This document shows positions 1 to 9,960 of a stretch of DNA of 64,000 bases, in pieces. The stretch is from positions 1,403,001 to 1,467,000 of the forward strand of contig CM060464.1 in the NCBI GenBank assembly GCA_030544235.1, read 5' to 3'. The translations under genes were made by a program, and so were the position numbers. The stretch's first letter is position 1. Every line of letters begins with the position of its first letter. This stretch comes from Lepturacanthus savala (taxonomy: Eukaryota > Chordata > Actinopteri > Scombriformes > Trichiuridae). The notes beneath the pieces were generated by a model that did no database searches, was not told where the DNA came from, and saw only the letters and a program-made list of their open reading frames with translations.

Positions 1-640
1 TTTGGTAAAAAAAAAAGATCTGTTGCAATGATAGATTAGATTATATTAGATTATATATGATGTTTTAGGAAGATAAAGAAGATAAAGACCAACAGATAAA
101 ATAAATAAGAAAAAATAAAAGTAAATGCTGATACACACCTTAGTTATTGGATGGAATTGTTGGGAAAATAGAAATAAATACACAAGGTTACCTATTTTGT
201 ATAGATTAGTATATACATTAATCATTATATAAATAAATATTTATATATAAATATAAGATAGAATTTTCTAAACTCTGAATAAAGGACAGCCTTCGGTTGG
301 AAGAGAGTGATGCTACATGAAAGGGACTGCCAGATAGGATGTCCTGGTCATGTGACCTCATAAATTGTATGTCCTTCAAAATAAATGCACCTATTTCACA
401 CATAACAGTAAAAACATATTTTATATCACAGCTTTTAGAAGAATGAAGAGAAACTAATGCAATTTTTATTTTCTAATATGCTAAAAAAAGATTTGTTGCC
501 TGATGGAAACAATATGCAAATACAGAAAATTCCTAGTGCATACAACCTTACGACTTGCATAGCGTGAAACCTTTTTTCCTCCACATTTATATTTTTGAAT
601 CATTTCTTCTCATCTTGATGTGGCACATCTTAATACGGAG
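1..640. other. AT-rich non-coding DNA, nothing recognised
   Basis: Low-complexity AT-rich sequence with short runs such as TATATTAGATTATATAT near the left edge. The only open frame is a 61-codon minus-strand frame with no domain. I see no repeat ends, promoter or exon signature. Confidence 0.6.
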
Positions 641-1090
641 ATGAACTTTGAAAGTGACTTTCAGTGGAGGCTACCTCCAAATGTTATTTGAGGCTTGGCA
701 GCAGAGTTTCCCTGACAGGTTGCGCCCCCGCTGCCCTAGTTGCTGCTTGGCCCTCCTCTGCATGGCGAAGGCGCTGGCAGGCCTGTGGAGAGGCGGCGTT
801 GTGGGGGGGTGGGGGTGGGGGGGGGGCGGTGGCGGCTTTGGCCCGAAACCAATCAAAACGGCACTCACGACTCTCCTCGGCTCAAACAATCTCCCTCCGA
901 ATAAATCACGACATGCTTCCGCTCACAGGACCCGAGTGACTGATGACAGACGAGGAGAGGACGGACATAAACGCTTTGGCCGCGTCTGGATCTTACTTTC
1001 CAACGTTCTGATGGGTTTAAACGGGAGTCATTTCCGCCGGATTAATTTGCGCATCGCTATAAAACACGCAATGACGTCCCGGTGACAGGC
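640..1090. promoter_or_regulatory. GC- and CpG-rich block, candidate regulatory element
   Basis: This block is clearly richer in GC and CpG than the DNA on both sides and carries a long G-run (802-834). No repeat family is recognised in it. Frames of 145 and 91 codons on the plus strand and 72 on the minus strand overlap each other, as expected from stop-poor GC-rich DNA, and their peptides are dominated by Gly or Pro runs, so I do not call a gene. It could be a conserved non-coding element or a small CpG island. No TATA box or splice pattern decides between these. Confidence 0.35.
802..834 (+). other. G-quadruplex-prone G-run
   Basis: Runs of 7, 5 and 10 G separated by single T residues, followed by GGCGG-type runs. 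This meets the usual G4 pattern (four or more G3+ runs with loops of 1-7 bases) on the plus strand. The minus-strand reading is a poly-proline peptide, which is an artefact of the run. Confidence 0.7.
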
Positions 1091-1390
1091 TGATGACATT
1101 TCAATGTGTAAATAAGTAAAATATGCCCTTCGCAAGATGAAAAAAATTACCATAAAACATCAGTGGTTAATGAGGTTGTTTTATAGGTTGCTCTGGCTTT
1201 CAGGAGCGTTTTTTTCTTTTTTTTTTTGATTTGTTGCCCGTTTAGAACAATTAATTGGATGTTGAAATGCTCCCACTGTGCCACGCCCACTCACATTTTC
1301 ATTTTGACAAAGGAGGATGACATTATGAAGTCATCTCAGCCACCACAGCTGCAAAAACTCCTGATCCAGGTTAAAACCTGCAATCTTATG
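1090..1390. other. Unremarkable spacer before the Tc1-like repeat
   Basis: AT-rich sequence with a T-run near 1210-1230. I see no gene, repeat end or array. Confidence 0.5.
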
Positions 1391-2620
1391 CACTAACGTT
1401 CAAAAGTTTGGACAATTTCATGTTTTTCCAGGAAAAGTCACACTTTTATTTACCACATGAGTTGTAAAATGAATAGAAAATATAGTCAAGACCAATGTTC
1501 CCTCTAATTTTTCATGTATCTGGACCACTGTGAGCAACATCACGCTTTATTTTTTTTGTAGTGTGGACCTTTTTCACTAAAAAAAGAAAAAATCTCACAG
1601 AATTTCAGTGCTTGTTCTTCAGTTTGCACATACTCCAACATCCATTCCATATTAAAAGAACTGCATTTCTTTTTTTACTTTGGCTTGGTGAGTAGGGATG
1701 GGAAGAGATGAGATTTTTACGATTCCATTATTGATGCTGCTTAACGATACGATTCTTTATCGATTCTTCTATCGAAGTTTATTTACTTAAAGTCACGACC
1801 GTACGAACCCAACAATGACATCAATAGACCCCAAAACCTTGATACTGTGTTAACTGCAGCAATATGTAACTGTGAAAATACACAAGAATGTGGAACATTC
1901 TACTAACACATTTATACTAATAGAATGAGAAAAACTCTCCTTTTTAAAAGGATATATGAGCTGACTATGCACTAATAACTATAAAGACAGATAAATACTG
2001 TCAGATACGACGGAACAATCTGAAAATACAATGAAGAATTAACAATTCTTCTGCAGAAGAATCAGCACGTCTAGTTTTTCAGGAAGGATCCGTAACCGTA
2101 GAGGTGATATCTGCTGCTGCAGCTGCTGCTGGTTCACATGTTTCACTCCGAAGCATCAAAAACACGACGCTCCATTAACGTTATTCCATGTTTGTGCATA
2201 TTTGTCTTAAAGATCTAATATTAGATATTAATTAATACTTTTATGTTGATGTTTTTAATGCGCTGGATAGATTTTTTTGTGTGCTGACAATGTGCATTGG
2301 TGAAGACATTGACAAGGTTAGACGTAATGATTTGTATTTGAAATAATACTTTTTCCTTCAAACTTGCTAACATGTTAGCATCAAGGGTTTTCTAATCATC
2401 CATTAACCTTGTGATCAATGATCAAACACATTGATCCATTAGAACACTGGAGTGATAGTTGCTGGAAATGTTCCTCTATACATCTATGTAGATATTGATG
2501 CAGCAAAAACCAGGCATTTGCAGCTGGAATAGTCATTTACCACATTAGCAACGTATAGAGTCTATTTCTGATTAGTTTAAAGTTATCTTCATTGAAAAAA
2601 ACAGTGCTTTTCTAAAGAAG
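1391..2620 (+). mobile_element. Tc1/mariner-like non-autonomous element, split by a hAT-like insertion
   Basis: The left end reads CACTAACGTTCAAAAGTTTG, a terminal sequence I recognise as widespread in teleosts. Host sequence runs to 1492, is interrupted, and resumes at 2300 with the ATTGACAAGGTTAG section in the right order. It continues through the motif GAACACTGGAGTGATAGTTG to about 2620. The same internal sequence recurs at 20464-20835, 23040-23384 and 51921-52190, so order and orientation can be checked inside the window. No transposase is left. Assignment to Tc1/mariner rests on memory of related fish elements, not on a search. Confidence 0.7.
1493..2299. mobile_element. hAT-like non-autonomous insertion, 807 bases, nested
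   Basis: The insert begins CAATG and ends CATTG, a perfect 5-base terminal inversion. It is flanked by GTCAAGAC (1485-1492) and GTGAAGAC (2300-2307), an 8-base direct repeat with one mismatch. An 8-base target duplication with CA...TG ends is the standard hAT signature. The start CAATGTTCCCTCTAA resembles ends of known vertebrate hAT repeats. Internally there is a stretch near 1696-1790 (GGGATGGGAAGAGATGAGAT, then ACGATTC-type words) also common in fish repeats, so the insert may itself be composite. No transposase frame survives. Confidence 0.75.
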
Positions 2621-3270
2621 TAAATGGTGAAATAAAAATTCACAAGCTAGTTTTGAGTTTTAACTAAATACATATACTTTACTACCCATTTAAATGCATT
2701 TCTCACTTTCCTATTACATATATATATATAGTCCTATTTCAAGAAATCTTTAAAGTTTGAATATCATACTGCACTGGCAGATTTTTTTCTCAATTTTCTC
2801 AATTTTCTCAGTGTACGGAGCCTCATTATCAATCTAAAATAAGCAGAGACACAGCAAACAGTGTTATAAAGCATTGAGTTGGGATGTTTTACCCATTCAG
2901 CAGTTGTTTCTGTTCCAGCTGCAGCATCCATCTGACTTAATTCTGTTATAAAAGTGGGACTTTATCATTTGCTGGAACAGAGGACACCATCAGTCAGTGG
3001 GATGGATGGAGGGTGGGGAGTGGGTGCAGGTGGAGCTTGATATTTTTCTTCTGACACTTCAACAAACCCACGCGACAGCTCGTCATGTGTGGGCAGTTAG
3101 TGACAGGTAGGCTCAGGATGATAGAAAGGAAATTCAATATACAGCTAAAAGATAATTTATTAAAATATGTACAGAATATAATTGTATTGTAATTTATGTT
3201 TCGGTTGATTTTTCTGCAGCTTCAACTTAAAAGAGTCGCAGATCGTTTGTTCCATATATGTGGAGGATAA
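2620..3270. other. Non-repetitive spacer
   Basis: Contains a short (TA)n near 2718-2731 and a GGATGGATGGAGGGTGGGGA purine patch near 3000. No gene or transposon is recognised. Confidence 0.5.
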
Positions 3271-3376
3271 AAAATGTGAAATGACACTAGAATGAACTGG
3301 GATACAATGATGAAAACCAACCTTCTTACTTTCATAAATATTTAAAGACACACATTTCATAAATGCTCTCTACATG

Positions 3377-3399
3377 CACACACACACACACACACACAC
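3377..3399. repeat. (CA)n microsatellite
   Basis: About 11 uninterrupted CA units. The Cys-Val run in the minus-strand frame is an artefact. Confidence 0.95.
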
Positions 3400-3674
3400 G
3401 CGGAGCACCTGCTGGTGATGGCTGTGGGTCTGGACATGACCCTGTCATGAGTCTTCAGAAGATTAATTTCCCAAGCCTGTTTCTTTAGATAAAAAAAAAA
3501 ACAGACGGAATTAGAAACTGGAGACGAAGGAGCGATATACATTTCAAAAGGGATTAAATGAATCAAGACGTTTCTCATGCTTCACGTGTCCTTTGTTTTT
3601 GGGAATTTCTCTGAGAGAGAACTGGTAGATGATGCAAAAATGAACCCAGGAACTCCAGGCAATGATAATCATGA

Positions 3675-3685
3675 GGGGGGGGGGG
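3675..3685 (+). repeat. poly-G run
   Basis: Eleven consecutive G. Its length is likely to be unstable in assemblies. Confidence 0.9.
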
Positions 3686-3807
3686 CAACTCCCGAGTAAT
3701 TTATCCTCCGAAGTAATTTCAGTATTTATGGGATTCACCTTCAAAATGTAATGTGGCATGCAGGTAGAAAAAACATCGGAAATGAGAAATCCAGCGAGAG
3801 GAAAAGG

Positions 3808-3832
3808 GGAGAGAGAGAAAGAGAGAGAGAGA
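3808..3832. repeat. (GA)n purine tract
   Basis: Imperfect GA repeats. They produce a Ser/Leu-rich minus-strand frame that should not be read as protein. Confidence 0.9.
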
Positions 3833-3839
3833 AATCCAA

Positions 3840-4210
3840 AGTGGGACTCATAAAGTAAGTCATCTCTACAGTCTGCCATCCAGCCGGCTCCCATGCGACC
3901 TCCAGCCGACGCCCTGCGTCCTTCACATCCGACAAAGTTGGGAGGACACGCTGGGAAAATATGTGGCCGCCTCACCCACACCTCTATATTTAAAATGTTT
4001 CGCCGTGTCTGGATAAGAGCGTCTGTTGAACGGTAAATGGTGTGAGTAGCAGGGGCAGATAAAGCAGCTTTGTCTTAGTTACATTTCAGCAGGTAGCGGC
4101 GCGGCTCGGCCTGCCAACAGGTTTTGCTGCTGTGCCGGCCTAATGGTGGATGACTGAAGGGGAGGAGAGGGAGTCGCTGGGAGAAGAGATGCGATTTTCC
4201 ACTTGTCCAA
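3840..4210. promoter_or_regulatory. GC-richer unique block, candidate regulatory sequence
   Basis: Balanced composition with several CpGs (GCCGACGCCCTGCGTCC near 3902, GCGGCGCGGCTCGG near 4097), contrasting with the AT-rich and tandem sequence on both sides. The minus-strand 145-codon frame crosses this block and the GA repeat and has no domain. Regulatory status is inferred only from composition and lack of repeats. Confidence 0.3.
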
Positions 4211-4225
4211 GCAGTTTCCTGTGAA

Positions 4226-4226
<1 letters not shown>

Positions 4227-4269
<43 letters not shown>
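4227..4269. repeat. Compound (TC)n(AC)n microsatellite
   Basis: Around eleven TC units switch directly to around eleven AC units. The junction lies near 4248. Confidence 0.95.
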
Positions 4270-4540
4270 AGAGTTGCCTTGTACTTTGTTTGGTGCGTCG
4301 TGCAACAGTCGAGATTTGGAAAGGTGCATAAATCTGTCAAATCGTGCCAAATATTACAGCAGAGAGGGAGGGGGGAGGTTGACGGTCGACGATTTTCCTG
4401 CAAACTGCTAAAGAACAGATATGTGGAATGTCAACGTCTCAATCTTCTTTTCATATATGCATCAGTGTATGTTGTAGAATAAGCAGGAAATAGAATGAAA
4501 AAATACATTTTTGATTGTAAAAATTATCACATATAGTGGA

Positions 4541-4581
4541 AATATACCAACATCTATATAACATATAGATGTTGGTATATT
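4541..4581. repeat. Perfect inverted repeat, 19-base arms, 3-base spacer
   Basis: The left arm AATATACCAACATCTATAT (4541-4559) is exactly complementary to 4563-4581, with only AAC between them. This is the strongest perfect hairpin I found in the window. It is AT-rich, so it may extrude as a cruciform. Confidence 0.9.
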
Positions 4582-4828
4582 AAATACCAAAAGATGATAA
4601 ATGATGCCAAATCTTCAGATTTGATATTGGATTTATGTTTAACATAGATATGTATGTATATAAAATGTTATATTTCCCCTTTAAGGTGACACTAAAATTA
4701 ACTGGAATAAAATGATGAAAACCAACCATCACAGATTATTTGTTAAGTTTATATTGTAAATTAAGCAAAAAATAGTATAAAAATGACATTTTTGATTGTG
4801 AAAAATATCACATGGTGGTAATTTCACA

Positions 4829-4849
4829 TTTCATATATCATATATGAAA
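4829..4849. repeat. Inverted repeat, 10-base arms, 1-base spacer
   Basis: TTTCATATAT, then C, then ATATATGAAA. It occupies the equivalent place in unit 2 of the tandem block to that of the 4541-4581 hairpin in unit 1, although the arm sequences differ. Confidence 0.85.
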
Positions 4850-5334
4850 ATACCTGTATACAGAGATGATAGATTATGGCAAATCTTGTCTTTTAGCCAC
4901 AGATTTGATATTTGATTTATGTTTAACAGTTATCCAACTATACCATCACTTATAAATAACTGAAAACAAGGATAATATTTCTCCTTTTAAGGTGACACTA
5001 GAATGAACTGTAATAAAATTATAAATCCACCCTTTGCAGGTTTGTTGTTTGTTATTCTATATATGAAATATCATTAAATCTTGACCCGAATTGGAATAAA
5101 ATGATGAAAAACAACTTTCTCAGATTGTTTGAAAAGTCTCTATTCTGGAATAAGCATAAATATGTCAAATCGTGCCAAAAATTACAGCAGAGCGTGACTT
5201 TTTTTTCCTACAAACCACTAAACCACAGGTCGAATGCCAACGTTTCAATCTTTTTTCTCTTTTTTTTTTTTTACCTCAACCTGAACTGAAACGTCTTCAC
5301 ACCATAAAACAGTATTTGTGACAAAAAAAAAAAA

Positions 5335-5530
5335 GTGTTGATGCGAAACGTGTCAAAACACGTTGACATTGGATGGGATCTGCAGGAAAACAGTGTGTCT
5401 GTTGCGTTTCCCTGCGGCGACGGGGTTGAATATTAATGAGATGGAGCAGATTGCTGGCTCCTGATTGGACGACGTCAGTTTAAATTTATCTTGCAGCTTC
5501 CTGAACTTATAAACTCTCCAGAAAAACTAA
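5335..5530 (+). promoter_or_regulatory. Promoter- or enhancer-like unique sequence
   Basis: A GC-richer segment holding an inverted CCAAT word (GATTGGACG near 5463), a CRE half-site (ACGTCA near 5471) and a TATAAA word near 5510, in that order over about 50 bases. The spacing is promoter-like. However, the frame that follows (5532-5858) is a polypyrimidine artefact and no exon is recognised downstream, so a distal element is equally possible. This call comes from motif inspection only. Confidence 0.3.
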
Positions 5531-5609
5531 AATGATGCCACATCCACATCCTGTTTATGGGTTCATGCATCTTCCATGTGTAGACGTCAATGTGCTGGAC
5601 TTTAACTTT

Positions 5610-6106
5610 ATTTTTATTTCCCTCCATCCCTCCTTTCTTTTCTCCTTTTCCTTCCTAACTTTTCCTCCCTCCTTATATTCTTCAATCCTTCCTCCCTCCT
5701 TCCATCTTTACTTCTATCCTCCCTCCCCCTTTCCTGCATTAATTCCATTCTTCCTCCTTTACATATCATCCCCCTCTTCTCTACTTCTGTTACTCTCTCC
5801 TTTCTTCTTTAAATCTATCCTTCGCCCTCTTTCCTTCTATCCTTTATTGCTTCTTTAATTCTATTCATCCTTCTTCTGTCACCCTTCATTTTTTATTTCT
5901 ATCCTTCCTCCCTCCTTCTTTACTTCCCTTTACCTCCTTCCTGCTTTAATTCCATCCTCCTTCCTACTTTCCATCTTTACTTCTATCTCTCCTCCATCCT
6001 TCCTCTTTCCCTTCTATCTATACCCTTCTTTACTTCTATCCTCCCTTCTTCTATACCTCTGTCCTTCCTCCATCATTCCCTACCTCTTTCCCTCCTTCCT
6101 TCTTCA
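5610..6106 (+). repeat. Polypyrimidine tract, degenerate CTTC/CCTCC repeat, about 500 bases
   Basis: Almost entirely C and T on the plus strand, made of variable CCTTC, CTTCTAT and CCTCC words with occasional A. It is a decayed simple repeat and could form triplex (H-DNA) where mirror symmetry is good. The 108-codon plus-strand frame here is a Ser/Phe/Leu/Pro artefact of the tract. Confidence 0.9.
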
Positions 6107-6334
6107 GGCCTTTATTGTGGACTAAATGAATACCCGAGTTTCAGGAGGTTATAAAAATAACATTTTTTTCTCTCTGAAGTACAAATATCAGTTATGTTCT
6201 TTCATATGATGCATGTTTTTTACAAAATAAGAATTGTTAAGAGCATCATTAAGTATCAATGAGCAACACAGGGTCCACATCCTGTATTAAATATCAAAAC
6301 ATCACCTCTACCCAGACAGACCATATACTGTCTT

Positions 6335-6336
<2 letters not shown>

Positions 6337-6383
<47 letters not shown>
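6337..6383. repeat. (TA)n microsatellite
   Basis: About 23 uninterrupted TA units. It is self-complementary and likely polymorphic. Confidence 0.95.
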
Positions 6384-6385
<2 letters not shown>

Positions 6386-7574
6386 ACATTGTTAGACGAG
6401 CTTATGTGTAGAGCCAGGGAGAAAAAAATAAAAAAAGGTCTTTTTTATTTTATTTTTTATTTCTGTGGGTTGTGAGTTAGTACTTGAACATCATCCAAAA
6501 CAGTTTTCTTGCAGCTGATCAGAATTCTTGGCTTGCCTTAGTCTTCCTTCAAACCTTCTATTTAAGGATTGCACCCCCTCCGAGCTATTGTACCAGTGCC
6601 ACTGTGCTAATCAATCACAGACCACGCTGTGCATGCCGGTGTATCCGTGTGTGTGTGTGTGCGTGCATGCTTGCACATTGGTGAAGGGGTGTTTAGCTGA
6701 TGCTATTCGAATGATTACGAGTCCTTAAACATCAAGCCTATTGCCAAATTGCCCCTGACAAGGAAATATGTTGTTAGCTAAGATAATGTGCTGCCCATTA
6801 TTTTAGGCTATGGTGCTGTGCCAGAAACCAGGATTATTCAGAGCTTCCAGGGCGGCGGCAGCTGCTCGCTTAGAGATACACTGAGCTGAAACAGGGAGCA
6901 TCTCCACCATTATGCTGCCAGTTATAGAGACGAGGAAGAAAATTGTAGGTTATACCTACAGGCAAAAAAAATTGCCTTTTGGCACCCTGCAAATATATGG
7001 TATTTAGAAAATGCAATATAAGGCTGCTGTATTTGTAGGCATTTCCTATTAAAATATTACTGTGAAATCAGGCGTAATGACACACCACGACTGGGGGGAA
7101 AAATAACTTTTATACAATGTACAGTAGCCGCAGTACAGAGATCCTCTTTGTGCTTTCATGTGGTCCAATTTGGGAATTCTCCAGCTCAATTTCCATCTTA
7201 AAATCTGAAAATCTGTCGCTGTCGCTCTTCTGTCTGGCGAGTTCATTTTCGAAAGCAGTGGGAGGGAAAAGTATTAAACATATGCCAATAAAATAAAAAA
7301 AAAAAATCACAGATCATGTGATAAAGAAATAGAGGAGAATCTTCCTGGGTTAAGAGGAGTCTTATCATACTTGGCTTATTTCAAGATGCTGATTATCAAT
7401 CAGGACACGGACAGAGTAAAATATTCCTTGTATAGATTTATTTGTGCTTGAATAGCTGGAAACCATGTTGACTGTATTTCATTGTGTTTCATGCATCTAT
7501 AATATAAACCACTTGAAGCTCTATTCAATCTTGAACAAAGATCTTTGATAATATTGATTGTCGTCTAGCATCTA
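6384..7574. other. Mostly unique DNA; 6720-6950 is enhancer-like
   Basis: No transposon is recognised. The part around 6720-6950 is compositionally balanced, including GGGCGGCGGCAGCTGCTCGC near 6851, and could be a conserved non-coding element. The rest is AT-rich without distinguishing signals. Confidence 0.4.
6646..6664. repeat. Short (GT)n microsatellite
   Basis: About nine GT units grading into GCGTGCATGC. Confidence 0.8.
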
Positions 7575-7680
7575 TCAACTAAAATCACAGTATTCAGTTG
7601 TTTTTTACTGTACAATTAATGATCCAATGCTGCAAATGCAACTGAAATCACAGTATTTAATTGATTTTTATTTTACAGTA
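7575..7680. repeat. Outlying pair of 62-base ACAGTATT units
   Basis: ACAGTATT begins at 7588 and 7650, and both copies are followed by a TTG-TTTTTA-type section. They match the array at 8281-8590. The adjacent TTTACAGTA (7672-7680) and TACTGTAAA (7688-7696) form a perfect 9-base inverted repeat. Confidence 0.75.
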
Positions 7681-7905
7681 AAGACAATACTGTAAACAGA
7701 AGTACAGGACTATATATGCATACATACATATATATCAAGCAATAGCAACAGGCTTGATACGAACCAACTGAATGCCAGATATAGCATCTATATCAATGCA
7801 TCCTGGTGCGACACAAGAGATGAAGCATCACATTTACATAAATTTGAGATCTAGTCTACTTCATGCAAAAATCCAGGGTATCAATTGTCACCTACAGGAT
7901 CTTCA
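7611..7905 (+). repeat. Left copy of a direct duplication
   Basis: Shares ordered blocks with 8525-8945: CAATTAAT...ACAGTATTTAATTG, then TTTTTATTTTACAGTAAAGACA, then GAATGCCAGAT, then TCACATTT-CATAAATTT-AGAT-CAGTCTACTT-ATGCAAAA. The two copies are diverged by substitutions and indels. Confidence 0.75.
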
Positions 7906-8280
7906 ATCAACATTCATCAACTGATCTGAGGAACCAGGTTGCAGCATAAAACACATCATTCACATAACCCAGAGCCTATAACATCTCCATAAACACGGAT
8001 TCATTCAATCTCTCCATGTTTCAATCTTATATGGCAGAGCTTGACAGTAAAAAAACAAGGACACACAAATATGATGAATAAAAAAACACTTGCTGGCACA
8101 TACAGGATGCATGCTGCTGTACATCAGATAAATCAGATTTATTCCAAGTAAACTGTCAGGGAGCGTCAGTCTTTGAGAGTTCAATATATGTCAAGACTGT
8201 GCAGATGGAAATGGGCAGAACCAATACTTTTTATATGTTAAAGTGTTGAAATTAGTAAAGATAATAAGTTACTGTATAAT

Positions 8281-8590
8281 AATACAATCAATCACCCAAT
8301 ACTATTAAAATTACAGTAGTTAATTGATTTTTATTGTACAATTAATCACCCGATACTGTAAATACAACTGAAATCACAGTATTTAGTTAGTTTTTACTGT
8401 AAATTAATCACCTAATACTGTAAATGAGACTGATTCACAGTATTTAATTGATAGTAATTGTACAATTAATCCACTAACACTTTAAATACAGCTGAAATCA
8501 CAGTATTTAATTATTTTTTATTGTACAATTAATCAGACAATACTGTAAATACGACTGAAATGACAGTATTTAATTGTGTTGTTTCTTTTT
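8281..8590. repeat. Minisatellite, 61-63-base unit, about 5 copies
   Basis: The ACAGT-box starts at 8313, 8376, 8437, 8500 and 8563, giving periods of 61-63 bases. Each unit has AATACTGTAAAT, then about 15 bases, then ACAGTATTTA. AATACTGT and ACAGTATT are exact inverse complements, so every unit can form a small hairpin. Units end with a TTGTACAATTAATC section. Confidence 0.85.
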
Positions 8591-8945
8591 TGTTTTTATT
8601 TTACAGTAAAGACACTATTGTACTACTATACTTCTACTGTAAAATAAAATAATTACAGTAACTTTCTTGATTATTGCTCCCAGTTATCATGAATTAAGGT
8701 TTTACAGCACAGGTTTCCTGCATGGTTAATTGAATAAGATAATTAAACAAAGCTTTGGTCCTTACACTGAAACTGAATCTCTGAGTTTTTGTGTAAAAAC
8801 CCTGGAATGCCAGATGCAGTGTCTATATAGTAAGCTTGGCAATACATGCTGCTGCGTTTCAACAGACGAGGCGTCACATTTGCATAAATTTAAGATCCAG
8901 TCTACTTTATGCAAAACTCGAGGGTGTCCAGCATGAGTCACTGCC
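8525..8945 (+). repeat. Right copy of the direct duplication
   Basis: Matches 7611-7905 in block order and orientation, about 0.9-1.0 kb downstream. The 61-63-base array fills much of the space between. A further short echo (GAATGTCAGATGTGGCATCC) lies at 9139-9158. Confidence 0.75.
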
Positions 8946-9692
8946 TCTGCAATTTGCCTGTAAACTTTGGAACTAGCTGTTGTGGATGTAAAATCAAACA
9001 ACATACAACAGAAACCCAACAATACAACCGTTCTATAAAGCAATCTGCCTTGTAAAAACTAGAAATTAATTATCTAGCTGAGTATTGATTAGGAACTTGT
9101 TGCTAAATGTGCCCAAAGCCTTTCAGGAGGATATTACCATGAATGTCAGATGTGGCATCCAGGAAACCGCTGGTGGTTGTAGCAATTAAAGCAGTTTGTG
9201 TTTTGTGGGAAAAACTGTACAAATAGATGTCCGATAGATGACAATAAATAAATGGGAACACAGCAGCTGAGTCCATTCCTGGATAAGACCGTGTCTGGAA
9301 GACTAACACAACAGATGCGTTGTACACCACCTCCCACGTAATACATCATTCAATCACTGACCCTTTGGCTCTGGGAGAGGAAGCGGGAGAGGAATAGAGA
9401 GAAGCAGGGACTAGAGAATAATAAAAAAATACCTCAAAATGAATTCTGAATCCATGAGGTGTCATGTGAAGTTTTAATTTTAGAATCCTCATGAAGCAAA
9501 AACGACTAAATTTTCAGAGAATAATTTCTGGAGGGGACGTGAAAATAAAAACAATAATAATCTGGTCCTATCTCCTTCTCTTTCTTTCCCTTTGCAACTT
9601 AAGTATTATCACTATTTATATTTATATGTAATGAGATCATGAATCAATGAGGGGACATCCTTTCTATTCTTAACTTGCATCATTTGAGCTTG
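8946..9692. other. Unremarkable non-coding DNA
   Basis: Apart from the short echo near 9139 no repeat is recognised. The overlapping minus-strand frames (93, 75 and 67 codons) have no domain. Confidence 0.5.
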
Positions 9693-9960
9693 TTAACCCA
9701 TTGACGCCTGTGAGTCTTTAACTATATATCTATATATATTAAGTCATTCAAATCTCTAAAATAATCCCCCCAAAAATAATTGTGTACATGCGACAGGTAG
9801 TTTTTTGTTTATGGGCACATTTGTGCGAGCAGCAACTATAATAACCATTTAAATGCAAATGTTTGCAAAGTCTACAAAATGGGGAAAAATGAATACCCAA
9901 CATGATTGTTAGTGACTCAACTGATATAATTATATGCATGAATTCTGATACAAATCTGGG
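9693..9960 (-). mobile_element. TTAACCCATTGA-ended MITE-like element, deleted copy
   Basis: The left terminus TTAACCCATTGACGCCTGTG matches the right terminus of the element at 55527-55921 read in reverse complement. Internal blocks (TCATTCAA-TCTCTA, TTGTGC-AGC-GCAACTATAA, TTAGTGACTCAACTGAT) follow in the reverse-complement order of that copy. About 130 bases near the terminus are missing here and the far end is lost. It is non-coding. Confidence 0.7.

Larger units (their letters stand above)
4311..5260 (+). repeat. Locally duplicated block with roughly 285-305-base and 828-base spacings
   Basis: The word GTCAAATCGTGCCAAA occurs at 4336 and 5164, with matching flanks (ATTACAGCAGAG, then TTTTCCT-CAAAC and a later CAACGT-TCAATCTT). 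Between these lie two diverged units. Unit 1 (about 4478-4762) and unit 2 (about 4763-5060) share CATTTTTGATTGT, GATTTATGTTTAACA and AGGTGACACTA in the same order. The GACACTAGAATGAACTG module also appears upstream at about 3280, and AATAAAATGATGAAAA again at 5094. No transposon ends are seen. It looks like repeated local duplication of one ancestral segment. Confidence 0.75.

Noticed and set aside
648..1085. 145-codon plus-strand frame
   Set aside because: Driven by a G-run that gives a poly-Gly section. Alternative frames are open over the same bases and none has a domain.
3544..3981. 145-codon minus-strand frame
   Set aside because: Crosses a GA array and a poly-G run and has Ser/Leu low complexity. 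No domain.
5532..5858. 108-codon frame rich in Ser, Phe, Leu and Pro
   Set aside because: Translation of a polypyrimidine repeat.
8281..8590. Possible CRISPR-like array (regular short repeats)
   Set aside because: Units vary throughout with no conserved repeat and unique-spacer structure. This is an ordinary eukaryotic minisatellite, and the rest of the window is vertebrate-like.
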